Shown: one piece after another, positions 10,801 to 24,172 of the stretch
Position numbering within the stretch: position 1 is the first letter of the stretch
Layout: each line of letters opens with the position of its first letter
Assembly: GCA_032173965.1 (NCBI GenBank)
Contig: CM063287.1
Span: 9,987,859 to 10,051,858, forward strand
Length of the DNA: 64,000 nucleotides
From: Sitta carolinensis
Lineage: Eukaryota > Chordata > Aves > Passeriformes > Sittidae
Direction: 5' to 3'
Notes under the pieces: generated by a model
The model's input: the letters and a program-made list of their open reading frames with translations, nothing else
Databases searched by the model: none
Told to the model about the DNA's origin: nothing
Translations under genes and position numbers: made by a program

Positions 10801-13800
10801 CAGTGGGATGCACAAAGTGTGCAAGAGACTCTTTGAAAGGGAATCCAGTGACATCTACATCCATGTGCATGGGTCAACTGCAAAAGGAAAAGATCAGGTG
10901 AGATAACCAAAATAATTCTTAGTAAGAACAAAGATCTGATTCTGCTTCTTGTAAAGTTTGTGGTCTCCATACACAAAATTTATTTGATGCATTCCTGTCA
11001 AGGATTCCAGAGGTTCTTCTAATTCCATTCCAATTAAAAGGGACCTCTTAAGGTTACCTCAGTCTATTTTTTCATATTAGGCTTAATGATGTTCTTAAAA
11101 TCATACACATGTTGCCATGACACATGAAAAAGGGTGCAGTTGAATGATGACTCTCTGAAGTGGGTTTAAACCTAGATGTGAAATCATACCAGAATCAGGC
11201 AAAATATGGGTATTTTAAAAAAGCATTAAAAAATGTACAAAATTTTCAAATCTCTGTTCTACAGAAAAGTTTAAAAGCATGATCATGCTCTACTCTGATT
11301 TTGAAACTCTGTCCTCTGTTCAGGGCATCCTACAGAAGTAGGATTCAAAGCTAGGAGAAAGCTTGGCATTGTACTTCCCCCTCGCCAGGAAGCCAAAACC
11401 CCAGGCCAAAGTTCCTGCTACCTGTAGAGCAGGGTGAGAGGATGAATTCCAGCCAACAGAAGCACCACTGGAGAATTTTGTTTCACTGTGTTTCTACCAT
11501 TCTTGCAAAAATGACTGTGATCCTATATCACAGAAATGTTTTGTCAGGGAATGAATCAGGGGCATGCTAATAGAAGGGGGAGCTTCTGTTTGTACACACA
11601 TATCTCAGTAATCAGCAGTGATGGGAAAGCAAATACAGAAACGTTCAGGACAGTTAAATGGGAATTGAAATATGATAGTTTCTTAAATTGTGGCTGACTC
11701 TGGCAGGGTATTTTTAAGCAGGATTTCAGCCAGGGTCTGAAAAAGTGAATATCAAGCAGCCTTGAGCTTTTAATTTAATTTATATCAACCAGCCTACTTG
11801 GAGTTTTCAAATTGATTCACCACCAATGTTTGAACATTCTGTGACAGGAGCAATGCATATTGAAGTAGCTAAAGTTCTCATTTCAGCATGCCTAATTAAC
11901 TGTATTTCTGTCACAGGGAGTTGCAAAATATTAGAATGTAAATGCATTCTGGGTATCAGACAGCAAATTTTAACAGTTGTGACTGAACAAAATTCATGAT
12001 TTGGCTATGATGCCATTGAGCATCTTCCTTTTTCATGATAGTATACTCAAGTGTCCTTCTTTTTCAATAAGGTCAGCGGAATGATATAAAGTTCTCAATT
12101 CTCAAAAGTATGTGTGGTCATGTTTGTGCTTAAATAAAAAAAAAGATACCACAGTAATCTTGAAAATACTGAGAGGATTCAAAAATATCAAATCAGTGAT
12201 GCCATCAGGAAAATTCAAGTTACAGATAACAGCTGAATGGTGGATACAAAAAACAATCTCAGCAAATATTATGTATGAGACTGTTGCTTGAGCATTTTGG
12301 AAAAATAAACATATTTATAACAATCTGGAAATCACCTGCATGGGAGCTAAGCATTCAGAATAACACACTTGCTCTGAATAATTTATTCAGTTCCAATATT
12401 TACTCTTACATACTCTAGAATTGAATTACTTATATCTAAGCAACCATAATTGGAAGAATATTTAAATTCTATTCTCTGCCATGGGTTTCTCTACAACCTT
12501 GAGCAAGCTGAACAGATTTTTTCGTGCATTTGTCCTGCCTTCCAAATTCTGCAATGAAGGAACTGATGCAATTGTGAGGATGGAAATTTTCTGATGCATA
12601 CAAGTAATGTCCCATCACCATGGACACCTAGGAAACCTGTAGAGAGCCCTTTGGAGAGAGAACTGGCAGTACAGGAACTTGCACCATGGAGTTGCTGTTC
12701 AGGTCTAGATGAGCAGGACAGTGCTGAACCATGATCCAATGGCCATGATCAGTGTTGCAACTTTGTGTTTCCTCTTGCACTTCAGCCTTTATTTTAACCT
12801 GTTGTAGCTATGAGGTTTCTTCAAAAAAAGAGAGACAAGATTGGAATCCTTGAGGAATCCATATCTAAAAAGGGTCACTTGGTTTATAAGAGAAACAAAA
12901 TTCATCCAAAAATCACAAAAAAAGTATCAGAATACCCACAGGCTACAAAAAAGCAGCACTAGCAGGAAGAGTCAAACAGGCACAGTTCCCATTTTGTCTG
13001 TTCCTGCACACTTCACTTGGGCTGCAAGGAAATCAGAGCCGTGACAGATCATTTATATTAATACAACACATCTGCCAAATTATTTATACACCATAAGCAT
13101 CAGTCTGGGGAAAGTGCACTCTGGGAACTTCATTGGTAGAGAAGAAAGGCTTCACTGGGAGGAAGGCATGTTAAAATAGTGCAGGATTTTGATCTCAGAT
13201 ATACTCTGGTAAATAGAGAGTGATGCCATTGAAGCCTGTAGACTCAGTTTGGATTCACACCAGTGAATGTGATTGACAGCAGAAAAAGTGTAAAATTTCA
13301 GCATAAGGTGATAAGTCACTGACAAGAAAATTGGAAAGAGAAATACAAGTTTATGTTGGATTGATCTACTCTTCTGTGTGATTCTCCTGGAATAACTGAG
13401 CTTCCCTACCAATCTTCTTTGACTGTAATCAGTTATTTTCTAATCTCTAGGTGTACATCAACTTTAAATTATTGGGTGCTCCTAAAGTTAGAAAAGCTAA
13501 ATAAAATCTACAATTTAAAAGAGTGTGTTTTCACAAGTACCAAAAAGAAATGTTCAGTAAACACTGATTGGTTCCTCTAACACTTAGTTTTATTATTAAA
13601 CAGCTTTTATACCATGTGTCTTGCTTTAGAGGGAGTTCACATGTCCAAATGTCAACCTTACTAGCCTAAAAGGCTTCAGATCTGCTCCATACAAGGTTCT
13701 TCAAAATTTACATCTTAATCTCAGCTGTTTTGAAATTTAGTGGGCTCATATTTGGTTCCTTAAAGGGAGAGGTTTTCAGTGCTGACATGAAGAGGGATTT

Positions 13801-14922
13801 AGAGGAAGCTGTATGCTTTATTCAACATAGAACATTTAATTTACTGTGTTTGATCTGTAGGTCATTAAAGTTTATTGAACTATTTTTTTCAGCTGGTCAC
13901 ACTGAGTTCAGGTCAGGCTCCATTTCCTATGATTTCATGGGATCACATGCTAATGCATGATCCATTTCTTTTTCACTTAAATCAACCCGCACATGTAATT
14001 GCCAGTCAGCATTATTCCTTTCGCTTCCTTACTTTGAGTTGTTCTATATGAAAGTATGTGTACCCTGAAACCAGAAGAAGAACTTAACATTAATCACTAT
14101 GAAAAACCATTAAGCAGAAACTAATTAACAAATCAAGGATCAATTTTTTCCAAGCTAGCAATCTGCCTTTTCTTCAAACTGACACTGCATAACAGAAAAT
14201 AATCTTGCATATTAATAAATTCAGAGAGGCTGACAAAACAGCATACAGTTCTGCAGGATGCATATCTTGAATGACCACATAGGTGTTAGTATCTTCTTTC
14301 TAAGCAGAAACAGGTAGACATACATAGTTTATAAGAAATAAATAATACAAACGAGATATTGATTCTTCTATTTTCAGAACATGAGAAGAAAGCATGAAAA
14401 ATTTTCCTTTAATAGCCATGTCTTCAGAGGTATTATTTATCAGCTATCTACCTACTCAAATCAAATCAGAGACTGTCCTTCATGCAGGGAAGTTTTGTTT
14501 TACACCCATTTTTCTTTACCCGCTTCAAAATGTGGCCTGTCATCTCTGATTGAAATATTCCAATCAACCAATCTCCAACATCTCTAATGAAATTTTGTTA
14601 AAATACAAAATTGCTTAAGATATGAATTGGAAAGGTTATTGTCATTCTTTTTCACCAGAGTTTTATGATAAAAGGACATTCTAAAAAAAAAAAATCCAAG
14701 TTGCGTTATGGGAAAAACCCCAAGACTAACAGGAAAGGGCATGCTCCTCAAAGGCCCTGGTAAACTGTGAACTCTTAGATTGACAAGATGCAGAAGTCAC
14801 CCAAAAAACACTAAGTGAGGACCTCATAAGGGACATCATGACACAGAGGCAGGGGAAGAGCACTAGGAGTTCCACCTGACCAAGTGAACAGAGGAAAACA
14901 AGAGCTGAAGCTGAGACAAAAT

Positions 14923-14941
14923 ATAATAATAATAATAATAA
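14923..14941. repeat. (ATA)n trinucleotide microsatellite
   Basis: Six perfect ATA/TAA units. It lies inside a longer open frame on the minus strand and gives the run of Ile or Tyr residues there, which argues against that frame being real. Confidence 0.93.
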
Positions 14942-14984
14942 CAGAGGTTGGAAAAAAGAAAAACCATAACAAGAAATTGTGGAA

Positions 14985-15175
14985 AGTGCATGCCCAGCTG
15001 AGGCAGCTGATGAGCCCTTTGGAGTGGGTGGGTGACATCTGAAAGCTCCTGCAAGGCACCAAGACCACCAGGCCTGCAGACTTGCACCTGGACAGGGTTC
15101 CCAGAGCTGTGGGGCCAGGGCTACAAGAACTCCACGCTGCTCTCAGCTCCACAGGGAGACACTGCAGGGGATGGT
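14985..15175. other. GC-rich patch, no gene
   Basis: A GC-rich segment with 'ctgaggcagctgatgagccc', 'accaggcctgcagac' and 'gctgtggggccagg' words. Overlapping frames on both strands are short, one running through an ATA microsatellite. Possibly decayed repeat DNA. Confidence 0.3.
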
Positions 15176-16409
15176 GAAGCTAATCCCAGTTTTCTCTTAG
15201 AGAGGAAGAAGGAAAATCAAAATACTTTTGAAAACCTACCTGTGGAACAAGAAAGATTCTCTATATTAACAATGGGAGGACATTACATTTATGTGTTGTG
15301 AAAAGAATTTAGTCTCTATTATGCATATTATAATTTTACTCTTGTTTCCCTTCATTCTTTCCTTGGCCTCATGATCAACTTCTAAGATGTTTCCTTAACA
15401 AAGTAAAGGCACTTGAAGTACTTTGAACTGTGGCTGCTTAAAAATTGGATGTCCTTGCACAGAATATGATTTACATATTTATAGACTTATTCCCATATGG
15501 TATTTTAAACTAAGACACTAAAGCTAGAAATTTTGTTATAGTCAGAGCTAACAATTAAATCAATTATTGCTAAAATATGGGTTAACTTTGAGCTTTAAAA
15601 GTTACTCCTTTAAGAGGGAATTATTTGCATGTGTATTTTTCAATAAAATGACCAGCAACTATGTTTATTTGATTCATATTATTCTGCCTTCTGTACTAAT
15701 AGAAGAAATTCTGTTACTAGGATTTTTTTAAAATCACAGATTTCTTTTGTAATAGTACCACGTATTTCCTGGTCACAGATTGTTATGATATGAAAGTATT
15801 AAAAATGCTGGGAAATTACTTGCTTTGTCTGTATTTGGACAAATTTTGATAAGCTTAATAGCTTCATTGGGTCATTATAGTTTTAAATAGGAAAAAAAAA
15901 CGCAGTCAGAGTAGCTTATCTGTGGGGGTCATTAATTTTGGTTTAGAGTTTGGGGTTTTTTAATCCAAAATAAGTCACCAATTAAATTTCACTCTCAGGA
16001 TAGTAACCAAACAGCTTTCCCTAATACAAAAACATTACTGTGAGATAGAAGGCTGAACTAAACTATTTGATGAATGGTTTAACATTTTCATTTTTGTATT
16101 CCGAATGCAGCAGTACCCTCAATGAGTTCTAATTAAATCTTACTGTGGCTTGATGAAATACTACTTACTGAAATGAAACCCACATCAGCATGTTGGCTAA
16201 TTTCTAATCATTTACCCTATAACTGTAAAATATAGTTTGCAGTCTCTTCACTTGCTAATCATGAGGGTGTCATTATGCAGCCTCTGCTGTCTACCTCCAG
16301 AAATAATCAGTGTAAAAATTACTTGAAATTTAGCTACAAATAGTTGTCCAAAGAAGAGTTCCAATCTGCTACTCTAAATTTAATTAAGTGCATAATCAGT
16401 TTATGCTTT

Positions 16410-16428
16410 CCCCCCCCCCCCCCCCCCC
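16410..16428. repeat. C19 homopolymer
   Basis: Nineteen consecutive C residues on the plus strand (G19 on the minus), embedded in AT-rich sequence. Long poly-G/C is rare in vertebrate DNA, prone to slippage and sequencing error, and can form a quadruplex on the G strand. It is followed at once by 'gatgacgttcc', which contains a TGACGT half-site. Confidence 0.95.
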
Positions 16429-19400
16429 GATGACGTTCCTGTTGCACGCTGGGAACAGTTTAAATAGATTTGAGTACAAACCTAAGGAATTTAGTTTGGT
16501 GTAAATGTGTGGGTGTCTGTGTGCGTGCCTGCTACCTGAGCAAAGGAAAGGGAATTACAACATCCCCTCATTTCGCTGTACACCAGTTAAGGTGGTCAGG
16601 AAACAGCCAATGCAAGAGGCATCAGGAACAATGTCCTACATGTTGGGAAGAGTAAAACCAGAAAACAAATTGGAAATCTCCTAAGCACCACACTAAAGAA
16701 ATTATTTCTGCTTACCTACAGCAAATCAGAGGGATGGCAACACTGACCAGTGTATGGAGATTCAGCAGCAAGGTCAGAAGAAATGTCTGAAGAGATGCAG
16801 CTATTCTGATAACTGCACTTTTTATTTTAAACCCCCTTCAATTTCTTGCTGCAACATCAAAATTGTGTGTTTTTCTTTTGAAAAATTTTCTTCACAACAC
16901 GTCTCCAAGACCTTCTGCTTCAACTAGCAAAAGTGTCTCTCAAGCACCTAATGACTCAGGCCTCTCTTAACATTCATGGCAGGATAAAGGAACAATAGAA
17001 ATAAATTGGTTTAACCTGGTATTTTTTCTGTTAGGGGCCCCGATCTGTTTGCTAAAACCTTCTTATCCAAAAAAATAACAGGATGCTTTCAATAGGAAGT
17101 AAAGTACAATTCTGGTTTCCACAAATAAGAGATCCATCCTGAGTGGTTCTAGAAGTGAAGAATGATATTGTGAGGACAGTGACCAAACACATGATTTTAC
17201 ACTTCTAACAGTCTTTTTGTAAAAAGAAGTGCTAAATCAAAGCTTTTTATGTAGTGTAAATAAATTGAAACTCTTTCTCCTTATACTTCTAGTCTGTCTG
17301 CCCAGTCCAAGCCTTGCTTGCCAAATTTTAAGTACCTGTCACCATGAAGTATGTTCTGAGCCCTTAGCTGATGCTTTTACTCTAGTGAATAGAATTTTTT
17401 GTCTACTTAGTAGATGCCAAACTGGAAAATTGCTAATAAATTTCTATTACTGTCAACTTCCTCTGGCTCCTTTTGTTTTAACAAAATTGGATCCCAGAGG
17501 AGATACATATCTATTCCTCCTTCATGTCTCAATACTAATTAAGTAATATGGACTTAATTAAGTAAAAATCAGGCTCTGCAAATATATAATGTATAAATAG
17601 GTAGAATCGACCTCCTTCCCATGACTTACAGATTGCTACCACATAACACTTGCTAGATCAGTACCTTTTCATTTCCCACACTGTTCAGCATACCCTACTG
17701 CATGGCTGGGAATGCTGGACTTGCAGCAATTGCTTCCTACAACAGCAGCAACAAAGCTACTGAAGCAGACATGCACCATTTAAAGTTCTCTTATTAAGGC
17801 TGCTGTAATTCCCAGTACAAATAAATAAACCTTCCCAAGCAGGAGCAATGCAAGCCTATCCTTCACCTGACTGAACTCAAACACTGAAGTAGTGCGTGGG
17901 TATCAGTACAAACAAGGCAGCTCACATAAGAGGTGAAGATTTGAAACCTTGCCCTTCATTTACCCTTTTAGATATCTAAAGAACAGAGACATTATTGAGA
18001 TCTGCTGATGGCCTGTGTCATGTTAGCCTTGAAAATACATGAGTGGCAATAGGCTAGAAAGAGGCTCTTACATAGTTAATACGCACTTTATGTATTTTTC
18101 CTGAGAAAATTTAGTGCCTGAATCACAATGAAAAAGTCTAACAAAACAAAGCTCTGTATTCCCTGTACTGACAGCAAGAGTATGTGCTGAGATGCAATTG
18201 ATCCTGGTTGGAAGCTTTCAACAAGAAATTGTAATACGTAGATGAATGACATTAAGGTGCTCCTGCTGTGCTGGCTTCAGGTTACTCTTAGATTTACTTC
18301 AATGCTCTTGTGCCCACACAACGCTTCTCACACTCTTCTCTTGAGAGTTGAGAGAAAAGAACAAAGCTGAAAGCAGGATTACCCTAATGGAAAGATTTCC
18401 AAAGTGGAACAAATGAAGACATTTAAACTGTGTATGAACTGCAGGAACCACAGTGGAAACTCCTTGAAATTAGTTTATTCTGGGTTTGTGGGCTGCAGGG
18501 AAGCCACAGCATGCTGCCAACAGGTTCCTGTACTGCAGACCCACCAGGCATCTCCCCTGCCATCTGCACAGATCCTCAGAGAAATCACAACATTGTGAAA
18601 AAGGGTCAGATTTTGTCTACTTAACTTGGCACAGAAGTGAAGTACTCAGTTGTCATTTGTGATCAACAGGACGATACTCACCAGGGAGTGTGACTATGGT
18701 TAAATACAGCCCAAGTACTATCTAGGGCCCACGAGTAATGTTGAATTCATTATTAAACAGATCAAAGAGTATCCAAATACTTTCTTTTTATATACACATT
18801 TTCTATAAATTGTAAATTTGTATAATTTAACTGTTTTGATTAACAGTCCAGAGTTACACTCTTACTAGCTACTTTAATTACTTTCATTTCTCTTATAACA
18901 CAGCTCATTAAAATGTTCTTATTTTACTAGATATATTTACTATGGTAGGCACTATAGTAACATTCTTCACTGCTCATTCAAAATAGTCATAGGCTCCACA
19001 CTTAACATCACTAAAATACCATTTTTTCTTCTCCAATTTATGAGCACCACATGTCACCAAAGCCTTTACCATTTAGTGGTTTCTAACCTCTACACCCAAA
19101 ATGCAGTTCATTGAACTCTTGAACGTACATTTTCTCATCATGCATTTCCAAAATAGAAATCTCTGCAGTGTCAACACCTGTAATACTACAACTAATTAGT
19201 ATGTCCATAACTCTACAATATTCAATACATCTCCATATAAAGTTTCTTTTCAATAGAAGTTTAACTGAGAAAGAGACACATGAATATATATGCATTGCAT
19301 GTTACACACTTCTTTAAAAAACTTATACACTTGTTTCTTTAATCTTCAAAATCTAACACATAATGTCTGGTGTAAATATGTACAGGAGCATTCAAATAAT

Positions 19401-19959
19401 AAAGCTGTTATATTATTCAGTACCACAGAATTTGAATAAAGGAAAAAAATATCATATTATATTTTTCTCCAGAACATCAACACGAGAGCATTCATAAAGA
19501 AAAAAATCAAGTCGTAAATCAAGTCATGCAGTAAACATGCAGATACATATGACAGAACATACGTATGGATGAAAAATGTATCATTAGCTCAGGGCACTTC
19601 TCTACAGTTCAAGAGAGGAGATTTGTGCTACAAGAGGGTTAAATTCTGCACGATACAGAGCTCTCTGGAGATGGTTTGACACAGACAACATTAAACATAT
19701 CAGTATCCTCATTGCATTCTTGATTTCAAACAATAAGAGAAGGAGTGTGAAATGAGAGAAGATTTATAGAGATGTCATATCACAATAAAAACCCAGATAA
19801 TACAAAAATTCAGAGAAAGTAATTTTTCATCTCATGAATCCTACTGTAATTATGAAAGAAGCTTCACTTGCCTCTCTAAACTTCTCAAAAGTGTGTGCAC
19901 TCTCCTGAGGTTAAAATCTGGAATGCTGTAAATACCTGCAGTGCCTGTAAGAACACTAA

Positions 19960-20096
19960 GCAGCGATGGCGAGCTCGCACTCTGCAGCCCCTGAAAGCTG
20001 AGCACTGATTAGCTCCAGGCAGCTTTCTGAGTGCCTCACCGTCCCCTTGTCCTTATCTCCTACACTCCTGCGCTCCCAGACACTGCAAAAGGTAAA
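19960..20096. other. CpG-richer, GC-rich unique patch
   Basis: This patch has at least five CpG dinucleotides (in cagCGatggCGagctCGcac, caCCGtcc and ctgCGctcc), while the surrounding kilobases have very few. It contains no long open frame. It could be a conserved regulatory element or old GC-rich repeat DNA. A 12-nt acceptor-to-donor segment at its end (cccag|...|gtaaag) is too short to defend. Confidence 0.3.
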
Positions 20097-20208
20097 GGCT
20101 TTAAGGGACTGAATGGAAGTTTAGAAAGGGGATTAGTATCAGTGGCATTGTGCTTCATTAAACTTATCTGACACCAATCAGGGGCCTGTCAAAAGCTCCT
20201 AAAAGATT

Positions 20209-20245
20209 CCCTTTTTTTTTTCTTTTTTTTTTTTCTTTTCTTTTT
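20209..20245. repeat. Polypyrimidine tract (T-rich with C)
   Basis: T9, C, T12, C, T4, C, T5, nearly continuous pyrimidine over about 37 bp. Simple low-complexity DNA. Confidence 0.92.
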
Positions 20246-20872
20246 ACTGTGTGAAGAAAAATATGTTCCTACAACATTCTGTAAATGAGTTAGTTGTGCA
20301 TATATTATTCCTTGCCTCATTAAAGCAAGGAGCCTCATCTATTTTTTGTAGTTACTATATCAACAAGTCCTAATACTTGAATAATCAGTCCTGAAGCTAG
20401 CTGACCCTATGATATCTGCTATTTAATCCCCCCCTGAAAAGACATATATCAAAACACTGTGACCCTTAAAACATATATAAATAATGCATCTATCCTCAAA
20501 CCTAAATGGTAATAAAGGCACAAGGCCTTAAAGGATTTCTGGTTTATTCTGCTCTAATAGAACCAGTATGTATTAGCACAAGATATAAAAATATCGTGTA
20601 ATCCAAAAAAGACTAAAATGCAATTCAATTACAGAGATTTATTGTCTATTAGCATCCTGGGGCTCTCCCTGGTCCCTTTTGACTTGAATTAGGCTCCTAT
20701 AGAACATGAAAAGACCAGTCCAACCTTGCAGTTGTTAAAGGGAATTCCCTTCAGGGAAGCAGGCATCAAAAGAAATCACATGGCTGCTTATGTCATGGTG
20801 GCAGATGTGATGATGGGAATTTCTCCTAAGCAGATGTCAAAAACAAACCCCACTCCATCAACAGGCACTTAC

Positions 20873-20979
20873 TGACGACATTTCTGACAGCTGCTCTCCT
20901 TTAAAAGGCATCCCTGCAGCTTGGGATGGACACGTATCCAAAAGTTGTCAGTGTGACAGTTTTCATGACAAACAAGACA
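20873..20979 (-). other. Candidate internal exon, Cys-rich (unidentified)
   Basis: On the minus strand a good acceptor (pyrimidine-rich 'ttgcttcatttcag') precedes a 107-nt segment that ends at a consensus donor (CA|gtaagt). Frame 1 is open; the other two contain stops. The 35 complete codons hold six cysteines spaced C-x2-C-x3-C-x15-C-x6-C-x2-C, beginning CLVCHENCH and ending SSCQKCR. The CxxCHxxC...CxxC arrangement is reminiscent of furin-like or growth-factor-receptor cysteine repeats, but the 15-residue gap is long and no family is claimed. It starts in phase 0 and ends in phase 2. No compatible neighbouring exon was found. Chance is a serious alternative. Confidence 0.28.
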
Positions 20980-21224
20980 CTGAAATGAAGCAAATGCATG
21001 TGTAGAGGTATCCAAATCCCTCTCTAAAATGAATAATTTACAATCAGACATGCACTTGCCATTTAAATTATAACTTTATTTAAGGTGTTCTTCCCCAAGG
21101 TAGCTACGACCAGAGTTTGGTCATTTCCATCTCTTGGGCACATCCCAGTGTGGAGGCAGTGAGTGCAGGGACCGGCAGTGGAGTAGAACATGGAGCATAT
21201 CTGCACAAACACTGAGGACAGACA

Positions 21225-21345
21225 GCAGCCAGACTTTAAATGACCTCATGATAGGACTTTCAAAAAGGCTTAGGGAAGTCAGGGATTCACTTTCACTGGG
21301 AACTATGCACAGAGTCCTTTGAGCTTGTCTGGAAAACTCAGCTTA
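21225..21345. mobile_element. Possible very old interspersed-repeat relic
   Basis: The order of words here ('ggactttcaaaaaggcttag', 'cactttcactgggaacta', 'tgcacagagtcctttgagct', 'ctggaaaa') recalls the 'gactttcaaaag..cttagg..tcactttgggaattatgcac' pattern of ancient amniote repeats seen in reptiles and birds. This is pattern memory only, with no consensus to align to. Confidence 0.2.
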
Positions 21346-24130
21346 AATTAGACAGAATGGTTGGGCATTAATCTTCTCGGGGTGGTGTTCCAGCAGACCA
21401 GTTTGTTTTGACAGGCTGCCTGCTTAGAAAGTGGTTTCTTACATTAAGGCCTGGGTTTCCAACAGGCATCTCAGTCTGTATTCTCAGTGGCAGCAGGTCT
21501 CTATTAATAGCATTTGCGGTTTGTTTCAGTTCTGACTTTACAATACCGAGTTCCCTGGTTTGGACATACTGGAGTGTTATAATAAAAAATCACTAAATAT
21601 TTTCAAAGCCATCATTACAAAATCTACTTCAATTAAGGGGAAGACTAAGATCTGTTCTAATGGTCCAAACCTGTGCTAGATAAATAAGCAAGCAATCACA
21701 TTTTTGACAGAATGAAACAGTAAAAAAATAACTTTCATGCTCTGTTTTCACATACTAGAGTTATTTTTTGCAGCACCAAATTACACACCTCATAGTTGGA
21801 AAAAAAGTCATCCTGGATTTAACTTGCTAATCAAAATGAAATACTACAAAGTCTCCACACCAGACAGAACTATGGCTCTTCCATAGCTACTCCCCCTCTA
21901 GCAGCCTCTGTTGGCTGATGCTAACAGCAAACCAAAAGATTTTCCCTTACCTTTGGATAGGAGAGGTGACCTCACTAAAGACTGGGAAATGAAAGGGTCC
22001 CATGACAGACCAAGTGTTGCTGTATAACACAGTGCAACATGTTGAAACCCTGGACACAGAGGATTTTAGGCTTTCTGTGCTGACAGGGAATGATCCTCAG
22101 ATACACTTCATTTGACCTGAGGCCATGGAAAAGGCTTCCAAAACTGAGTGACAGCACTGAGATTGTGAGTGTGTGTAGTTGAATAGAAGTCTGTTATATC
22201 ATGGCATGAAAGATTTCGAATTTAAGGTGGTTGGTCTAAATAATATATTTATATATATAACAAGATGGAGGATTTAGGGCATAGTCTTCTCCTTCTTCAT
22301 GAATCTGGGTGATTTTGTGTGATTGGTTGGAAAAATCTGCAGTGCAGGACATGGGTTGTTAATTATTAGATTAAAAGTTAAAATAAATTAGTTGGCATCT
22401 CATAATTGGGTAGTTTAGGCTTAAAAAGACCTTGAAGACATTACTCTGTACTCCACTGTTCTCTGTTAACTAAGCATGTAGAAGCACTCATGGTCAGTGA
22501 GGCTGTAACTGAGATAAGAAATAATCATCTGAGTCCAAACAAGAATTCTGTCTCTCTTCCTTTTAATCCTGACCCCGAGAAGAAGAACCAAATAAAGGAA
22601 AGGGATTCTCCACAGTAACAAAAAATTCTAAGGTACTGTGAGGGGTGGGTATAAAAAAAAGGAGTAGAAAGCTGGATACGTTCAGGAAGTTACAGGCAAC
22701 AGCTAAGGAAGAATAAGCATAAGGAGAGGAAGCTGGAATCCAGGAGCAGGGGAAATGCAGGTGGAGAGTGGTTAAGGAATGGGTGTGGTAACAGCACAGG
22801 GAGGTAGCAGGATCTCGGGGATGAAGTGCTTCAATGCCACAAGGAAAGAAGGAAGACAAAGAAAGAAAAACAGTTCTAAATGGGTGTGTAAGTGAAGGAC
22901 TTTCCATAAGAAATGGAGGGTTGCAAAGCACTGAACAGATTGGAAAAGTAGAACAACTGGATGAATCACAGACTTGAAATTTTAAATTCTACTACTTGTG
23001 ACAGCATGGTTTTACTTTGATAAAGGCTATGTAAATGACATTTTCTGCCTCAACATATCTGCAAACAATTCTTGTTCTGTGTTACATGTGCTAACTTGAA
23101 GATGAACCCTCCCCAACCACCCCCCATCCCAAGTGTTTTCTTGTCTTTTTTTAAAAAAGGAGCATTTATTCTGTGTTTAAAAACCTGGTATTCCCCATGC
23201 CAGGAAGGAGGAAGCAAAAGGCTGACTTTCGTTTTTATGTTATATTGGTCTCATGACCTAAGATTAAAGTATATTTTGCTTTTAAGGACTCCTGTCAGAC
23301 ACAGCTCATGGAGAGATGCAGACTTTGCTGCCCTTTTAATGCCCCCTTGGAAACTCCATAGAAACACTGATGTGTAGATTCAGTCCCGAGTTTCTGAACA
23401 TCCCTGTTCTCAGGCCTTCTGTGTTGCATGGCATTGCTGCTGAGAGAGAGAGGGAAACAATTCCCAGACAGGCAGCAGAAGGTTCATTCTTATTGCTGCC
23501 ATCTGTGCAAGCCACTACATACAGCACAACCCAACCGAAAAGCACCACTCATGTTCCACAGATGGCCTTCAGCTACAACTTGCAGTTTAACAGTGCTTGA
23601 TACCTAAGGTCTGAACACTTGCTTTTCTCCATGTCCTTTCAAGAGTCTCAGATTGAGAAGACAAAAGTGGCCATCAAAGCTAAAATCAAGTTTCTCAGCA
23701 GACATAATCTGAGCATAACACATAGATGTTGTATCAGCGTTACCCATTCATGGTTACATCCCTATTAGAGATCCATTGGATCCCAAAACATCAGTCCAGA
23801 GAAAAGAGCAAATTCTGTAGAAATGAGGTATTGTGCTTGGGATTTTTTTTCTGTTTCCCCAAAAATAAATGATTTACCATTGTTTGCCCCAAAAAAACAG
23901 TTCCAGGTCACAATTTTTCTCAGGCAATCCAATAGTTTTTGCACCCAGTGCAGTGAAGTCCATGGGAAAACACCAACAGCTAATTTATCCATCTTCTAAC
24001 ACCATCCAAAATTAAAGATTTTTACCTTTGGACATGGTGAATAGGATGGAAAAATCAAGGTGGAAACTGAGCAATTCCTGACATTCATTATTGAGCAAGC
24101 TAAGTTCCTGTAATTCCTGCATATTCCATA

Positions 24131-24172
24131 TTCTTTCATATGAGTTTTTTCATTTCTTTCCATATGAGTTTT
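24131..24172. repeat. Imperfect direct repeat of TTCTTTC(C)ATATGAGTTTT
   Basis: Two copies starting at 24131 and 24154 differ by one inserted C. Simple local duplication. Confidence 0.88.

Larger units (their letters stand above)
10878..20208. other. Gene-free unique sequence
   Basis: No supported gene. It contains the ATA microsatellite, the GC-rich patch at 15 kb, the C19 run at 16.4 kb and the CpG-richer patch at 20 kb. A 12-bp AT palindrome (acttaattaagt) lies at 17552-17563. Otherwise unremarkable. Confidence 0.6.

Noticed and set aside
14811..15152. 113-codon minus-strand frame
   Set aside because: It runs through an ATA microsatellite (poly-Ile) and a GC-rich patch; no domain.
22563..22931. 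122-codon minus-strand frame
   Set aside because: It is the pyrimidine strand of a purine-rich tract, giving Ser/Leu/Phe/Pro-rich sequence. Composition explains it.
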